A stretch of 64,000 bases of DNA from Aradus depressus. Its lineage: Eukaryota; Arthropoda; Insecta; Hemiptera; Aradidae. Under the pieces are notes generated by a model. The model had not been told where the DNA came from. It saw only the letters and a program-made list of their open reading frames with translations, and made no database searches. Numbering within the stretch: the first letter of the stretch is position 1; each line of letters opens with the position of its first letter. The position numbers and the translations under genes are program-made. Where the stretch lies: positions 22,286,480 through 22,350,479 of the forward strand of contig OY759218.1 in assembly GCA_963662175.1 (NCBI GenBank), written 5' to 3'. Shown here piece by piece: positions 43,820-54,714 of the stretch.

Positions 43820-44350
43820 TATTTGTTTACGTCTGCTTTACAAAAATGGTCAAAACGTGTTCAAGGATCATGAAATACCGTTGAAAACGCGATCTCGGAT
43901 TTTTGCACAATTACAATACTTCCTTATACTAAAGACTAGCAGTAATACCCGGCGATGCCCGGGGAACTTTGACTTTTCTCTCAATATCTCCTATAAGGCT
44001 ATTCAGTTCCTCGACAGTACATTCATGATGTTATCATTTTCAATTATTAATACGGAATAAGGCTTATAGTCCTTCAACTGTAGTAACGCTAGCTTTGGAG
44101 CTAAAACTAATTTATTCAAAAAGATTTCTCATTAATCGTTGCAATGGTTTTCGAGTTACAAAGATTGCGTGAGTGAATGCTGGGATGGACCAGATATTGA
44201 GGTACTAATACGCCTATAACCTTCCACAGACGATAACGAACAAATTAAAAGAAAAATTAATCAAATCCATCAAGCCGTTCGTGAGTTATAGCGGTACAAC
44301 GCACAGACATTTTCAGCTTTATATATATGATATAGGAAAGTAAAAGTATG
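43820..44350 (+). repeat. DR right end split by a Helitron
   Basis: Left part 'gatcatgaaataccgttgaa' and 'acaattacaatacttcctta'; right part after 44330 'tataggaaagtaaaag'. Joined, these form the usual DR terminal palindrome (acttcctta...tataggaaagt), so the Helitron sits in the loop of that palindrome. Confidence 0.75.
43936..44330 (-). mobile_element. Non-autonomous Helitron, 395 bp
   Basis: On the minus strand it starts TC ('tcatatatataaagctgaaa') and ends with the hairpin 'ccccgggcatcgccggg', then 'tattactgctag', between host A and T. It equals the 23810-24333 copy minus one 129-bp internal repeat (524 - 395 = 129). Confidence 0.9.
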
Positions 44351-44559
44351 TGCAGGTCGGTGCTGCAAGGAACTTTTCCATAGGGCTGTTTGTGGGCTTT
44401 GGAAAAATTTATTAATGCTTCTAATTCGAAGAATGAAGTATGTAAGATTTTTTCTGCATTTTTGTTTATTTGCAGTTTTATGCATATTTGAACTTTTCGG
44501 GGAAGTGTTTCCCCGTGAAAAGTTAGTATATCTAATCTAGTTTAAGGAAAATGTTAAAT

Positions 44560-45420
44560 AAAACGTGGGCCTGCTGCCCAGCCATTCTCAAGCGTCTGCG
44601 GGATATGGGGCTGCCTATGAACCTGTTTGCGCTGATCTCCAACTTCCTTAGAGATCGATGAGAGGACGACCGGGTCCACGATTATCTGTGGCTTTGACGA
44701 TCAACGGGAGATACATTGAGGGTTCAGCTGCGAACACGCACCTAGAGATGTCAATTGCACCGGCCCTGAAATTGACGCTCCACATTGTTGCTATTAAGGA
44801 AAGGTCAATAGTTATTTTCAATGCGCTGAGCTGCTTAGCCCACGCCATACTTGCGGGGATCCCTTCCCTTCCTCGTAGACTTGGTCTTGGGTGGTGCTGT
44901 TGCCTCTTACTTCTGTTCTTCTTACATCTAGCCCTTATAATGAGATGCGCTGACGGTCCAGACTAAAGCGTTGCAAGAAAATTGTCCAGGAATAGATAGA
45001 AGGGAAAATGGTAACAAAGGTGGTCATGAAGGTCGGACGGCCGAACGATGTACTGATACATTCAGTGGGTACAGATTGACCACTGGATTTCTCAGATATT
45101 ATCAGGTCAAGGAGATTTTAACTTCAAACTCTTCCTCTTTAAGTGGAAAAACAACCGGAACTCTTTATACGGGGGCATCGAGACTACAGAAGATGTACTT
45201 CTCGAATGTGCGATGTATTATCAGGCCAGAATGGAGTTGATTCGCTGAACCGGATGATACCTGGGACGGAGGCCGGCTACCCAGTGTTCCGCCGGTTTGT
45301 GGTCTCCTCGTGGTAGTGGAAGAAAGAAGTGTGACGAGTGGTCGCCCCCAAACCGCCATAGTCTCATTTGAACCCTATTTTGATCCCGAGCAAAAAAACA
45401 AATTTTTGTCACCGCGGAGA
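44560..45420 (+). pseudogene. R1-like LINE ORF2 remnant
   Basis: Pieces appear in different + frames. 'WACCPAILKRLRDMGLPMN' (near 44575) is the RT 'AFDNA-WP-IL-L' region. The palm with the YADD box is missing. 'ALTINGRYIEGSAANTHLEM' and 'IVAIKERSIVIFNALSCLAHA' are the thumb region. 'SGQGDFNFKLFLFKWKNNRN' and 'LLECAMYYQARMEL' are the C-terminal knuckle area. Order and content match R1-clade elements. Frameshifts, stops and the palm deletion make it dead. The region is GC-richer than its surroundings, as expected for a decayed coding sequence. Confidence 0.75.
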
Positions 45421-45584
45421 TGTCATATTTGCGTCTTCCTCATACACCTACTCATCTAATTGCGACTTACAGTCGTGTTCCAAGATTTGTAATATTGGCC
45501 ACTGCTATCATGCCAATATTCATCGTCAATTTCCGCAACTGCCTAGGGGCGGCAAATTTCTAAATCCGGGCCTGGTTTTGGATA

Positions 45585-45745
45585 TAGTTACAAAATTTCG
45601 TGTCGGTACATGCCCTTAATCAAGAGCTACATTCATTTTTGGAATCAGGGGGTCGGAAAACATAAAGTTGTGGTGAATACTCAACATGAAATTTGCAACA
45701 GATTATATAATATTATACTTGTTATAGCTGAGGAAGTAAAAAGTG
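45585..45745 (+). repeat. DR right-end fragment
   Basis: 'caaaatttcgtgtcggtaca' then 'ggaatcagggggtcggaaaa' and 'tatagctgaggaagt'. Confidence 0.7.
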
Positions 45746-46282
45746 GAAATGAAGTTATAGCGGCTTAGCCCAACTTTAGCACTCTAATAACTTAGCCCTG
45801 TTTATTCAAAATGAAGATTGGTCATTATTTTCTAGATTTTTATAGGGTCCTCAAAATATGAAGGTATATTCTGGCGCTAATGATACTATCAGGGAAGATT
45901 TCCTGCTAAGACTCGTCCAGACTGAAATATGGATATTAAATATCCCCCAAATGGGAAAATGTGTGAATTAACAAGCGCGCGGGGGTTAAAGGCCTGCAGA
46001 TTCCGTAAGGGGAAGAAAAAAAAAAAAAAATTAATGGAATCCGGGCAACGAGCCATGCAGAAATTCATGGCCTTTTTTCACTTATATTTTTCATCTTGAA
46101 GTATATCAGGCAAGATTTATTCTTTGTGAATTTTCTCTTCGTGAATCAGTGGGAGTGACACAAGAAAGACCGCAAACAGCAACGCTTATATGAATAGGAT
46201 TTTTAGAATAGAAGAATAAGATTTAATATTTCAATTTTTTTTAATTTTGAAGGAGAACTCGTTGGAAATATGATCATTTTAC
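45746..46282. other. Spacer without recognised feature
   Basis: Moderate GC around 45960-46080; no frame or repeat assigned. Confidence 0.5.
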
Positions 46283-46425
46283 TTCCCCGTCTATACGAAG
46301 TATAGAGGAAGTTACGTAATCGGTATGCAACTTGATTTCAAAAATGAAAAAGAAAAAAACTTAAAGGCGTATTCAAGGTCCACGCCGTAGATTTTCCATG
46401 AAAACGTCGGGATAAAATCATTTTT
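46283..46425 (-). repeat. DR terminal hairpin fragment
   Basis: 'acttccccgtctatacgaag' then 'tatagaggaagttacgtaat' shows the DR terminal palindrome well: the arms 'acttccYc' and 'gRggaagt' enclose paired 'tata' blocks. Confidence 0.7.
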
Positions 46426-46935
46426 CATTTTCTTTTCGATGCTGCCGTAGCTCTTGCGTTTGCTCGGCACTAGACTTTTTTAGGTTTTATAAATTCCTTT
46501 TGATGCGAGCTTTCCTCTGATTTGCGTTTTCTATAATTCCGCGTATATTTACGATTCATATGAGACATCTTTAATTTTTTTGCAATTTTTAATGTAATAC
46601 AGATTTTTACATATATTTCGTCGAATATTTTTATTGTTTCACTTTGAGTCTTAGTAGTGCTCCTCAAGTTCTTTACAATGACACCCGAATCAACGTCCTA
46701 TCTAAACACGTCCTATTTACACAATGCTAATTCGCAACAATCATCCACCGGCGCGTCGCGGCGCCCACACTAGCCAATAACGTCACAGGCAAAACAAACA
46801 CGTACAGACATTGAGACCTCAACCGTTGTTATCGCATTATTAGTCTTGTAGTTATTATCGATTGAAATCTGACGGTATTTTGTAACACAAGAAAGTTTGA
46901 CCTGCTATCACTGTGCTTAACGAGCGAATAGACGT
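46426..46935. other. Spacer with a GC-rich spot
   Basis: Around 46745-46770 stands 'caccggcgcgtcgcggcgcc', unusual for this window. The minus frame at 46470-46667 (65 codons, Lys/Arg-rich) is not recognised. Confidence 0.4.
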
Positions 46936-47226
46936 TTTCACGTCAAAAGTCTGTGTGTGTGAACACGATAACTTCCAATGAAATGAATGTTTCGACACTA
47001 CATTTTATATCTGAACACAGAACCCCTTAAAGATGACAACTATTGTAGTAGTAAAGTCTTTATTAACATAATAGAAAATCACATTCAAACCATATATACA
47101 TTAATGAGATCTTTTATGAAGACAAACTCAATGGCCTAAGCCGTCTTGAGGAGGCTACATTTACAAAATATTATCTTATAAACTTAATCAAAACAAATTT
47201 TTCTTTCTAAAATCAAATAAAAATAA

Positions 47227-47228
<2 letters not shown>

Positions 47229-47294
<66 letters not shown>
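47229..47294. repeat. (AT)n microsatellite
   Basis: About 33 dinucleotide repeats inside the LINE 3' region. Confidence 0.95.
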
Positions 47295-47296
<2 letters not shown>

Positions 47297-47443
47297 CTTT
47301 GTTCCTATTTCTTTATTTATTTAATTTACAGTTTCTGAGATTGTATGCCTTTTTGCAATATTTTACCAGTAGGTGCCAGTCTTTACCATTTAATAACTCC
47401 AACATAAATGTAGTATCTGTGGTGCTTTTAAATATTTCTTTTT

Positions 47444-47905
47444 TTATATCATCATATTTGGGGCAGGTAATGAGGAATCTTCTTTACAGGGGCTGTAACA
47501 CATTGGGCATACAAAGTCCATATCTTCGGAGGTATATTGATTAATAGGTGTATAGCTTAGATGCAACAGTTCACCTCTAAGTTTAATTATAAATCTAATA
47601 CTTGACAATGGTAGGTCACTCTGTAAGTAACTAATAACTGAATCGTGGAATTCCAGTTCCCTACCTAGCAAGTAGCGGTCTGAGTTTTTAATTTCCTCCC
47701 TGAACTGATTGCGATAATGCTCTTTTAAACTATTCCGTATATTTGATAGCTGTGTGTTCCATATCTCGATGTTATTATCAGACAGATTATCTCCCAAATT
47801 GTAGTCCGAGATATAGTTATTTATCCGTCGGAACCAGAGCACATTCCTTTTAATAACCTCTTTAGCTAGGGCCTTGGGAAGTCTTGGATTTGCCATGTTT
47901 ATCAC
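47444..47905 (-). pseudogene. LINE ORF2 C-terminus
   Basis: A 153-codon minus frame. 'FRRINNYISDYNL' and 'SDRYLLGRELEFHDSVISYL' precede 'LSSIRFIIKLRGELLHLSYT' and 'DFVCPMCYSPCKEDS'. A conserved 'R-I-KLR...L' block before a Cys-X2-Cys knuckle is the ORF2 ending of several insect-type non-LTR elements. The His/Cys half of the knuckle is missing, since the frame stops soon after it. Upstream minus sequence to 48060 continues the element without a long frame. Confidence 0.7.
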
Positions 47906-48579
47906 TTTGAGTATGTAATTATGATGCAGTTTATTTGTATAAATAATAGTCGGGTCTATTCCTGTTTCAGTTTGTATAAAAGAAGTTCGCGAATAACTAG
48001 GCAGCCTGAATAATCTTTTGATAAAATATCTAAATAGTTTCTCTATTTCTACATGATATTTGACAACTATTGATTTTCAGCCAAATCGGACAGAGAAGAA
48101 GGGGGGTTTAGGGGAGAAGCTTAACACAAAAACTCTAATAACTGCCGTTTAAATGATTGTATCGACTCAAAATATCGTATATAAATTCAAAACCCAGTTA
48201 TAACCATGTATATTAATTTTCCGCAGAATCGGCTTAGGGGGAGATGGGATCAGAGGGTGTCTCGACTCATAAAATTTTGATAACTGCCGAAATATTGAGT
48301 CTATTGATCTAGAATTTAGTATGAAGATTGAGAAGTCCCTATATAAGTCAACTATTGATTTTTAGCTCAAACGGTCAATTGGTTTTGGAGGGAGAGCGAA
48401 AACTTAATTGGTTAATTCGTTCTGGGGAAGTACATTGTCGGTGTTTCATCGATAACTTTTTAACCTTGATTTCTGTCTTCCTAGCGCCCACTCTGCTAAC
48501 AGGGCGCCAATTTTTAAATCATATTGATATTTAAGTCATCATATTATATTTCTAGCAGGTTACCGGCCTCGCCCGGAGT

Positions 48580-49215
48580 AAGTTCAAACAGATTAGTAAC
48601 TTTAACTCTTGACAAATCCTTATCATCACAACCCCATCAACACAATCCTCCGAGACGGCTGATCTACTTCAATATATATTTTTTCATGCCATATTTCAAA
48701 GGAGTGCTGGTGATGACCAATTTCTCCCCTCATGCCTCTCAGTCCTCTCGACGCCCAGCATCCAGGTCTTCCTCCACTGCTGGACAGTGGATGGTTGGGC
48801 AGTGTGGTGGGAGGGTCAGCGCTGGTCTCCCGCGGCCTCCTCCAGTTGGAGTGTGCGGGAGTCCTACTGGTCCTGTCCTCGTCCAGTTTCTTGTATATTT
48901 TTAATTATTTTATTTAGTTATTTTTTATTGCATTTTTCTTATTTACTATTTATTTTTATTTTTTTGTTTTATCTCATTCATTTTATGCTTTCTGTTTATT
49001 CATATACCATTGATTTATTACGTATTTTATCTATTTATTTTTGTATATGTTTGCTACTTTTTTGTATTATTCATTTCTTTTTTTTTGCTTCTTATTATGT
49101 TTTAAATATTTTGTATTATTTATTATTTTATCATGTCTTCTTATAGTCACCACTTCTACGTATTGTTATTGTTTTTTATACAGATTGTAGAATAAATAAA
49201 AGTTGAAAAAAAAAA
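48580..49215 (+). mobile_element. Jockey-like LINE 3' end
   Basis: From 'atcatcacaaccccatcaac' the sequence follows 56606-56930 closely ('caaaggagtgctggtgatga', 'tctcagtcctctcgacgccc', 'cttcttgta'-like end). It finishes 'cagattgtagaataaataaa' plus A-rich tail, as at 4.30 kb. The coding end is reduced to 'PPRRL' and a stop. The frames inside (48524, 48732, 48787) are UTR shadows. Confidence 0.75.
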
Positions 49216-50042
49216 ACTTAAAACGATATTATACTCAATTCCCGAAACCCATATTAACAGCGCCTCCCCCCCTCCCCACAATATACATAACGTCAAATAT
49301 GCATATGATCAGACTTTAGAAATATGATTTGCTACATTTTTTGATTTTATGCATTAACCTCGAAAAGTTAACCGTTAAAGTGTTATTTTATGTTCTTCCT
49401 CCACAATCCCTTCCCCGTTCAAAATCTGAAGGATCCAACACTCTATGTTTGAACTGGGATTATAAGTATGCTATTTGTGAAATTTCATGAAAATAATTTT
49501 TGCGCTAACTTGTTACAAACACAAGGACAAACCAATCTTATTGAAGGCTATCTGTTATAGATAGGTGTTGATGGCTGCAATCTTCCCCCTTTTAATTTTT
49601 TAATCATCTTATATTTAAAATTTATTTAAATTAGACATTTTTTCAATTTTTTTTTTTTCAAAGTGTAATTTGTTTTGTTTGCCTTAGCAATTTTTCTGGT
49701 ACATGCTCCAGTTATATTTTAATTTAAGTTCATTTAATTTTCTCTGTATTAACTGAAGCACCGTTAGGATTAGACCCGGCTGTTAATAATCCTTTCCTTC
49801 TATAATCTAATTCCCGAGCTGAAATATTTATTATACTGAGGAATTTATATATTATTATGGATCTATTATATATTTAAGTTTTATTTTTTTACTTTAGTTC
49901 AATTATTTCAAAGATTCTTTTATTCTGTTTATAATCAAATAATAATTCAATAGATATTTGTGAAGTTTTTTTATGAAATATTGTTTAATTTTCCTTTATT
50001 TAAACATTCATGTTTTTCTTCTCCATGCCAATAACAATATAG
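49216..50042. other. AT-rich stretch before the gag-like exon
   Basis: No repeat recognised. The last 35 bases form a pyrimidine-rich run ending in 'aatatag', a possible splice acceptor. Confidence 0.4.
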
Positions 50043-50484
50043 GCAGAGTCACAGTTGAAACTTTTTGTGGGTAAGAAGGAGAACAAGTTTCGGAAGCTGC
50101 AGCTGTTACATGATGCGTCCGTTGCTGCGGGCCAGGATCAAAGCAAGATCGCAATTTTCAAAATCCGCTATGAACAGATAGAGGAGATCCGCTACGGATT
50201 CCAAGATCTGGAGGAGTATATCAATGACTTGGAGATCACCCTGGAACAGCATGTGCCCTCCTATCAAAATGTGGATGCATTTGTGGAGATGTATTTCGCC
50301 ACCAAAACAGCAGCTGGAAACTTGCTGAAGCCAGCCCAGAGTTCGGTAGAACAGACAGTAAAGGCAGTTCAACCTCGGCTACCCAAATTGTCGCTGCTGA
50401 CTTTCGACGGATCTCTCAAGGGATGGACTCCCTTTTATGAACAATTTAAATGCCTCATCCATGAGAATCCTGCCATCACCGCCG
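50043..50484 (+). CDS. BEL/Pao gag-like exon candidate
   Basis: An uninterrupted 147-codon frame is visibly richer in G+C than its flanks. Residues about 1-90 are helical and charged ('KIAIFKIRYEQIEEIRYGF', 'DLEITLEQHVPSYQN'). Residues about 108-147 have 'RLPKLSLLTFDGSLKGW' and 'FYEQFKCLIHENPAI', the start of the DUF1759 domain of BEL/Pao gag. The frame opens just after 'tttttcttctcc...caatatag', an acceptor-like site with an in-frame stop, and its homology ends at 'accgccg|gtaaat', a good donor, in mid-domain. It could be a 5' and 3' truncated retrotransposon fragment, or a captured exon. No LTR, protease or polymerase is seen nearby. Confidence 0.6.
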
Positions 50485-51029
50485 GTAAATGCTGCCCAAG
50501 TGGTTTTTGTAGAACTTTTTATATACAATTTCTCCATAAATCATTTTGGTATATTTAAAGGTTTAGGCAGCGCATGCAATAAATGGCGCCGACGGCTACA
50601 TCTCCTTCGCATTGCTTCACTTTGACTATCACTGCACAGCTCCGTTTTGATAAAACGTTCTATAACCTATGCCCATGAAAGAAATAAGCGAAGAATTATC
50701 CAAATCGATTGACAAGTTTTCGAGATTACCTTAAATACACAAACAAAGTTTTTATCTTTATGTATTAGAATAGATCTGTAACTTTTTGTTCCATTGTCCT
50801 TCCTTGATTATCCCCAGAAAAATATTTCTCCTCAAATATCTTACAAAACCAAACAGCGACTCAAAATTCATTGTGTATTTTTTTGATACTGTAAATGACA
50901 AAAAATGAACAATTCATTTTTATTTCCCGCTATAGGTTTAGAAATTAAGAAAAATTTAATTTAATTTATTGCTTATAAGATACTTTTTTTTTTTTTCCTG
51001 CACCAAATTAATATAAAGACTTAACATAC
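50485..51029. other. Stretch between the two exon-like frames
   Basis: A moderately GC-rich patch at 50560-50640 ('aaatggcgccgacggctaca') has a short minus frame. Nothing definite. Confidence 0.4.
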
Positions 51030-51173
51030 CGAAGCGGGGTTTTCTACGTTCTGGAAGTCTATGTTGGTTCGGACGGTTCTGTGGTGGAGCGGCTGAAGTG
51101 GTCTAGCGTTGTTTCCCAAAGGCGCTTTTGGAGTTTTCGCCGATCCCTGCATCAATTTTCGAAGTTGGTACAT
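51030..51173 (-). CDS. Exon-like 48-codon frame of unknown function
   Basis: On the minus strand 'tttaactgtttcag' is followed by ATG (51173) and 48 open codons ('MYQLRKLMQGSAKTPKAPLG', then 'HHRTVRTNIDFQNVENPAS'). The open stretch ends at 'gcttcg|gtatgttaag'. Both borders fit splice consensus and the length is exactly 144 bp. The segment is much richer in G+C than its sides. The other two minus frames contain stops, so only this phase would be used. I do not recognise the protein. It may be a gene exon or a chance match in an old element. Confidence 0.35.
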
Positions 51174-51949
51174 CTGAAACAGTTAAATATATATTTTTTA
51201 TTTGTAGCGTTATGAGATTTACAAGAATTTATAAAAGTTTGAAGACTTTCAATGGGCAATGTCAACAACAAAAAGTGGTTGGGTTGTGGTTTACTTTCCG
51301 TTTTCTCGATCACAGATTCTTCACCATTTAAAAACCGCTTTTGTGGAAGGCTGTTACCACACAGCGAACATATGTGGACGACCTGGAACACTGAAAACGT
51401 ACTTCTGGGAACATCCTGCCTTTGAACTAGACCATAGCTCTAGGAGTGAGCTCTCGGACCAACGAAATTTCTCCACGGACTTTTTTTTTAGTGGTTAAGG
51501 TCAATCACAAAAAATGGTCGGCGGTAGTTAAAGCCTCCAAGCATGGGCGTTTTTTTAGTGGTTAATGACTGCAAAAAGTGGTCCGTTTAAAAAGGGGAAA
51601 CTGCTGTCCGTCTGTGGTTAAGGAATCGTATTCAGTGAACTTAGCGAATTTTGGATTGAAGGGATTGGTTGCGATGAAGATTGAAAACCTTGGCAGAACC
51701 CTAGAGTTCAAGTCCGTAAGTCCACATCAGTTTCAGATAGTATAGTAGTCTTAGTAACAGTTTGTAGAGTCTGTTCATTTCTGGCCTTTTCAGTCTCGTG
51801 TGGGGGTTCCATGTTAGTCACTTGTCAAGTAGAGGATCTCGTTTGTTGAAGGGATAGGATTATTGTTAAGGTATACTGGAGGATAGGTATATTTGCGACG
51901 GAGTGTAAAGACGATATGAACTGACTTCTTGTAGTTCAACTTAATTCAC
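51174..51949. other. Unassigned region with repeated 'agtggttaa' motifs
   Basis: 'agtggttaaggtcaa', 'gtagttaaagcctccaa', 'agtggttaatgactgc' and 'gtggttaagg' recur at 51490-51630. This is reminiscent of transposon ends in which 'gtggttaag' is repeated. A 79-codon minus frame (51152-51391, with 'HICSLCGNSLPQKRF') overlaps but is not supported. Confidence 0.35.
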
Positions 51950-52078
51950 CACTTTTTATACAAAGATGAGATGTCATGAAACGTGGAAACACATGAAATT
52001 CCGTTGAAAGACAATACGGAATTTTTGAGCAATTACATAACGTCCCCTATACTATGTATATCTGAGGAAGTAATAGGG
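51950..52078 (+). repeat. DR right-end fragment
   Basis: 'acacatgaaattccgttgaa' followed by 'gagcaattacataacgtccc' and 'ctatgtatatctgaggaagt'. Confidence 0.75.
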
Positions 52079-52905
52079 CGGAATGAGGACATGATTGTGT
52101 CACAACTGGGTGATTCTGGTGGTGTAGTGACTACATAAAGGACAAATTAGATGACATTGTGTTTGGTTGAGTTCTCTCTTGGAAACTTTGAACCACCTGT
52201 TGCATCTTAGCTGTCTTAATGTTACCAACAATGTTTAGTAGCCACATCTCTCACAGCTAGGGCTACCAACTTCAAATCAAGAAATTACCAATCATTAACC
52301 ATCACTCTATATGAACATTATTGTAAAATATGTGATGTGGCCATAACAGGACTTTCTTATACTAACTACTATTTTACAGATCTCTCTCTCTCTCCCCACT
52401 TAAACTGGCATAACTGGGAATGTGAAAATATTGTGTTGATATCAGCGATATTGATTTACCGGTAACCTAAGAATCCGGTCCTTAATAATTACGTTCCTTT
52501 TTGACAGATTTACCATAAAATTCTTGTCCTCAAAGATGGCTTCTCGCCAGACGACAGTCACTAGTAAACTGCCAAGAGGTATCAACCAAACACAACTTTG
52601 TGGTCTGACCTATCTTATATATATGCTAACAAGTTTGTCTCCATTTCCAGATGATATTTTTATTTTCATTTTTTTTAGGGTCTGATTTTTTTTGATTGAA
52701 AATCACAACACTTGATACCAGAGAGCCAGGAGAAGAGATTGCCCGGTCTTGAGTGGTGCAGCCTAGTGGAGACAGATAGAACTAAAGGATCCCTGCCCGG
52801 TGATTGGTTCGTTATTCATCCAAACAAATATCCAATCATTACATAAATACAACTTTTCGGTTTGTATAATGAGATTCTTAATTAATATATAATACATTAT
52901 TTGCA
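52079..52905. other. Spacer
   Basis: Contains a short (TC)n at 52382-52395. No gene or element recognised. Confidence 0.5.
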
Positions 52906-52913
52906 GGGGCGTA

Positions 52914-53504
52914 GCCAGGATTTTGAGCAGGGGGGGGGGGCAAAGTTAGGCTACGAATCCCGGGGGCACAGCCCGCAGTTTCCGTGGTTAGCCCTGCAGA
53001 CTTTTTGTTATTAATTTGGGAGACTCGGACCTCTAGAAGCTCCCCCTGAGGTAACCACTGACTGTAATACTTAAGTTGACTTTACATGAGCAGCAAAAAT
53101 GCAGAGCGCAGCAGCAGCAAATGCACGCTGTGGTTTATGTGCTTTTAGAATTAAATTACTCACAGCAGAGAGAATGCATTTGCTGCTGCTGCGCTTTGCA
53201 TTTTTACTGCGCATGTAAAATCAGATTTAAGAGTATAAAGCATAACATAAATGACGATTTTGAGCGAGGAAATGAAATGATCGAATTCATATATATTTAA
53301 ATAAATGTAATGACTTGTTTTGTACATGTCCATTTATGTAACAGCTGATTGCTGATTTAGGAATCAGACGCAAGGGAAATTTGAACATCCTATTGGTAAC
53401 TTGCAAGCAATCCATTTTTAATAAAAACTATTTTTTTAGTTTATTAATTTTTTATCTTGGTTTTTTGCTCTGCCCAGGGGGGGGGGGGGCACGCTACGCC
53501 CCTG
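52914..53504. mobile_element. hAT-type MITE, copy 2
   Basis: Ends 'caggggcgtagccagg' and inverted 'cgctacgcccctg', flanked by a perfect 8-bp duplication 'attatttg' (52906-52913 and 53505-53512). Reverse complement of the 24809-25408 copy over its length. G runs sit just inside both ends. Confidence 0.92.
53071..53230. repeat. Inverted-repeat block nested in hAT MITE copy 2
   Basis: Arms 'ttaagttgactttacatg' and 'catgtaaaatcagatttaa' with inner 'gcagcagcagcaaatgcacg' and 'gcatttgctgctgctgcgc'. These arms are longer and better matched than in copy 1. Confidence 0.8.
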
Positions 53505-53582
53505 ATTATTTGCCTTCTCAAAAAATAGCAATTACAAACGTTTCGCGAAGCATCTATAAGTATCCATAATGTCTTCTTCAGG

Positions 53583-53745
53583 TATTACTTACTATATATG
53601 AAATTTTGTGTTTTTACACAGAGATTTTAATTTTTGGAATGAAGTGGTCGGGAAACATGAAATTCCGATGCAAACTAAACATCGAACTTGACCAATTACA
53701 TTACTTCTCCTATATTTCGTATAACAGGGGAAGTCAAAGATAAAA
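53583..53745 (+). repeat. DR right-end fragment
   Basis: 'gaagtggtcgggaaacatga' then 'gaccaattacattacttctc' and 'gtataacaggggaagtc'. Confidence 0.7.
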
Positions 53746-54280
53746 GGGAAGGGCTAAAATAAATACGTGACAATATTGAATATATGGGCTTAACCGAATT
53801 GTTATAATAGAATTAATAAATAATAAAATTAAGAAATAAGTAACATACAATAAAGTGATAAAAAAAAACAAAAAAAAGGTCAACATTTAATATACCTCAA
53901 AAAACCTTTTTGAAAGATGGATGTAATTGAAAGCGTAGAGATACAATTGGAAAGGGAGAAAGCTTCTTCATTTCTGAGAGAGGATAGCCTGTCTGTTCTC
54001 GTGCACTCCGTGCTGCCAGTTGTGACCCAGATGGGAAACAGGAATGTATCTGTCCCCATGTATTACATTTTAATTAATTAATTTTTATATAGATTATTCT
54101 ATTTTCATTATTCATTTTACCATTTTAAATTATGTTCTAAATTTTTTTATCAGATATGTTCATTGTTGAAGTTTTTTCTATTTTAAACAATTAATTTTAG
54201 AGTATTTATTTAATATTGTTATGTATTTATTTTAGCTCTTAGAATTTTTTACCTTTTTATAAAATGATATTTGTTTTTTG
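53746..54280. other. AT-rich spacer
   Basis: Nothing recognised. Confidence 0.5.
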
Positions 54281-54288
54281 AAGACAGT

Positions 54289-54312
54289 CTGATGATGAGG
54301 TCATCCTCGAAA
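54289..54312 (+). promoter_or_regulatory. Hammerhead-like CTGATGA-stem-GAAA motif
   Basis: CTGATGA, one T, GAGG, loop TCAT, CCTC, GAAA. Same layout as at 8718, including the extra T, in otherwise unrelated flanking sequence. The following 'gccggctagc' is palindromic. Confidence 0.35.
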
Positions 54313-54714
54313 GCCGGCTAGCGTGAAATAATAAAATCTGAGAGAGGTCAGAATATGTCTTGATTTTGCACCTCTGATAATGAAGATAATCTCACAACAT
54401 CAGCGTCTTCATATTAACAAAGTTGGTTCATTCAAATCGGAATAGTATATATATATATATATATTTATTGAGGTAAATCAACCAATAACATTCTGCCAGG
54501 TTTTAGACGACTCTTTAAGGAAATATTAGCAGGATCCGTGTCGCAAACTTCTCCTCTGAAGCCATCATCAAGATGTTATCTTTTGTAACGTAAAAACGTC
54601 GAAGTCCATTCCTGTCGAGGATGGCGCCGATGTACCTGCCAGCAGGACCGTCCCAGGGCTCCATCAATGGTAAAAGTCCTTCTTATTCTTGGACATCGTA
54701 GCATCGTTCTGCCA

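Larger units (their letters stand above)
47046..48060 (-). mobile_element. 5'-truncated LINE with 12-bp target duplication
   Basis: 'tgacaactattg' flanks both sides (47034-47045 and 48061-48072). On the minus strand it contains an ORF2 C-terminus followed by a 3' UTR with an (AT)n run at 47229-47294. Confidence 0.88.
46940..48465 (-). repeat. DR copy split by a LINE
   Basis: 46940-47045 has 'tgtgaacacgataacttcca' and 'atgaatgtttcgacac'. The DR resumes at 48061 with 'tgacaactattgattttcag' and two or three units to 'ggggaagtacattgtcggtg'. Confidence 0.8.

Noticed and set aside
48524..49146. Overlapping frames of 61-126 codons
   Set aside because: All lie in the LINE 3' UTR and its AT-rich tail; Phe/Tyr/Ile-rich low complexity.
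51152..51391. Minus-strand frame with a Cys-X2-Cys motif as an upstream exon of 51030-51173
   Set aside because: The nearest donor-like site would join the next exon in the wrong phase and give an early stop.
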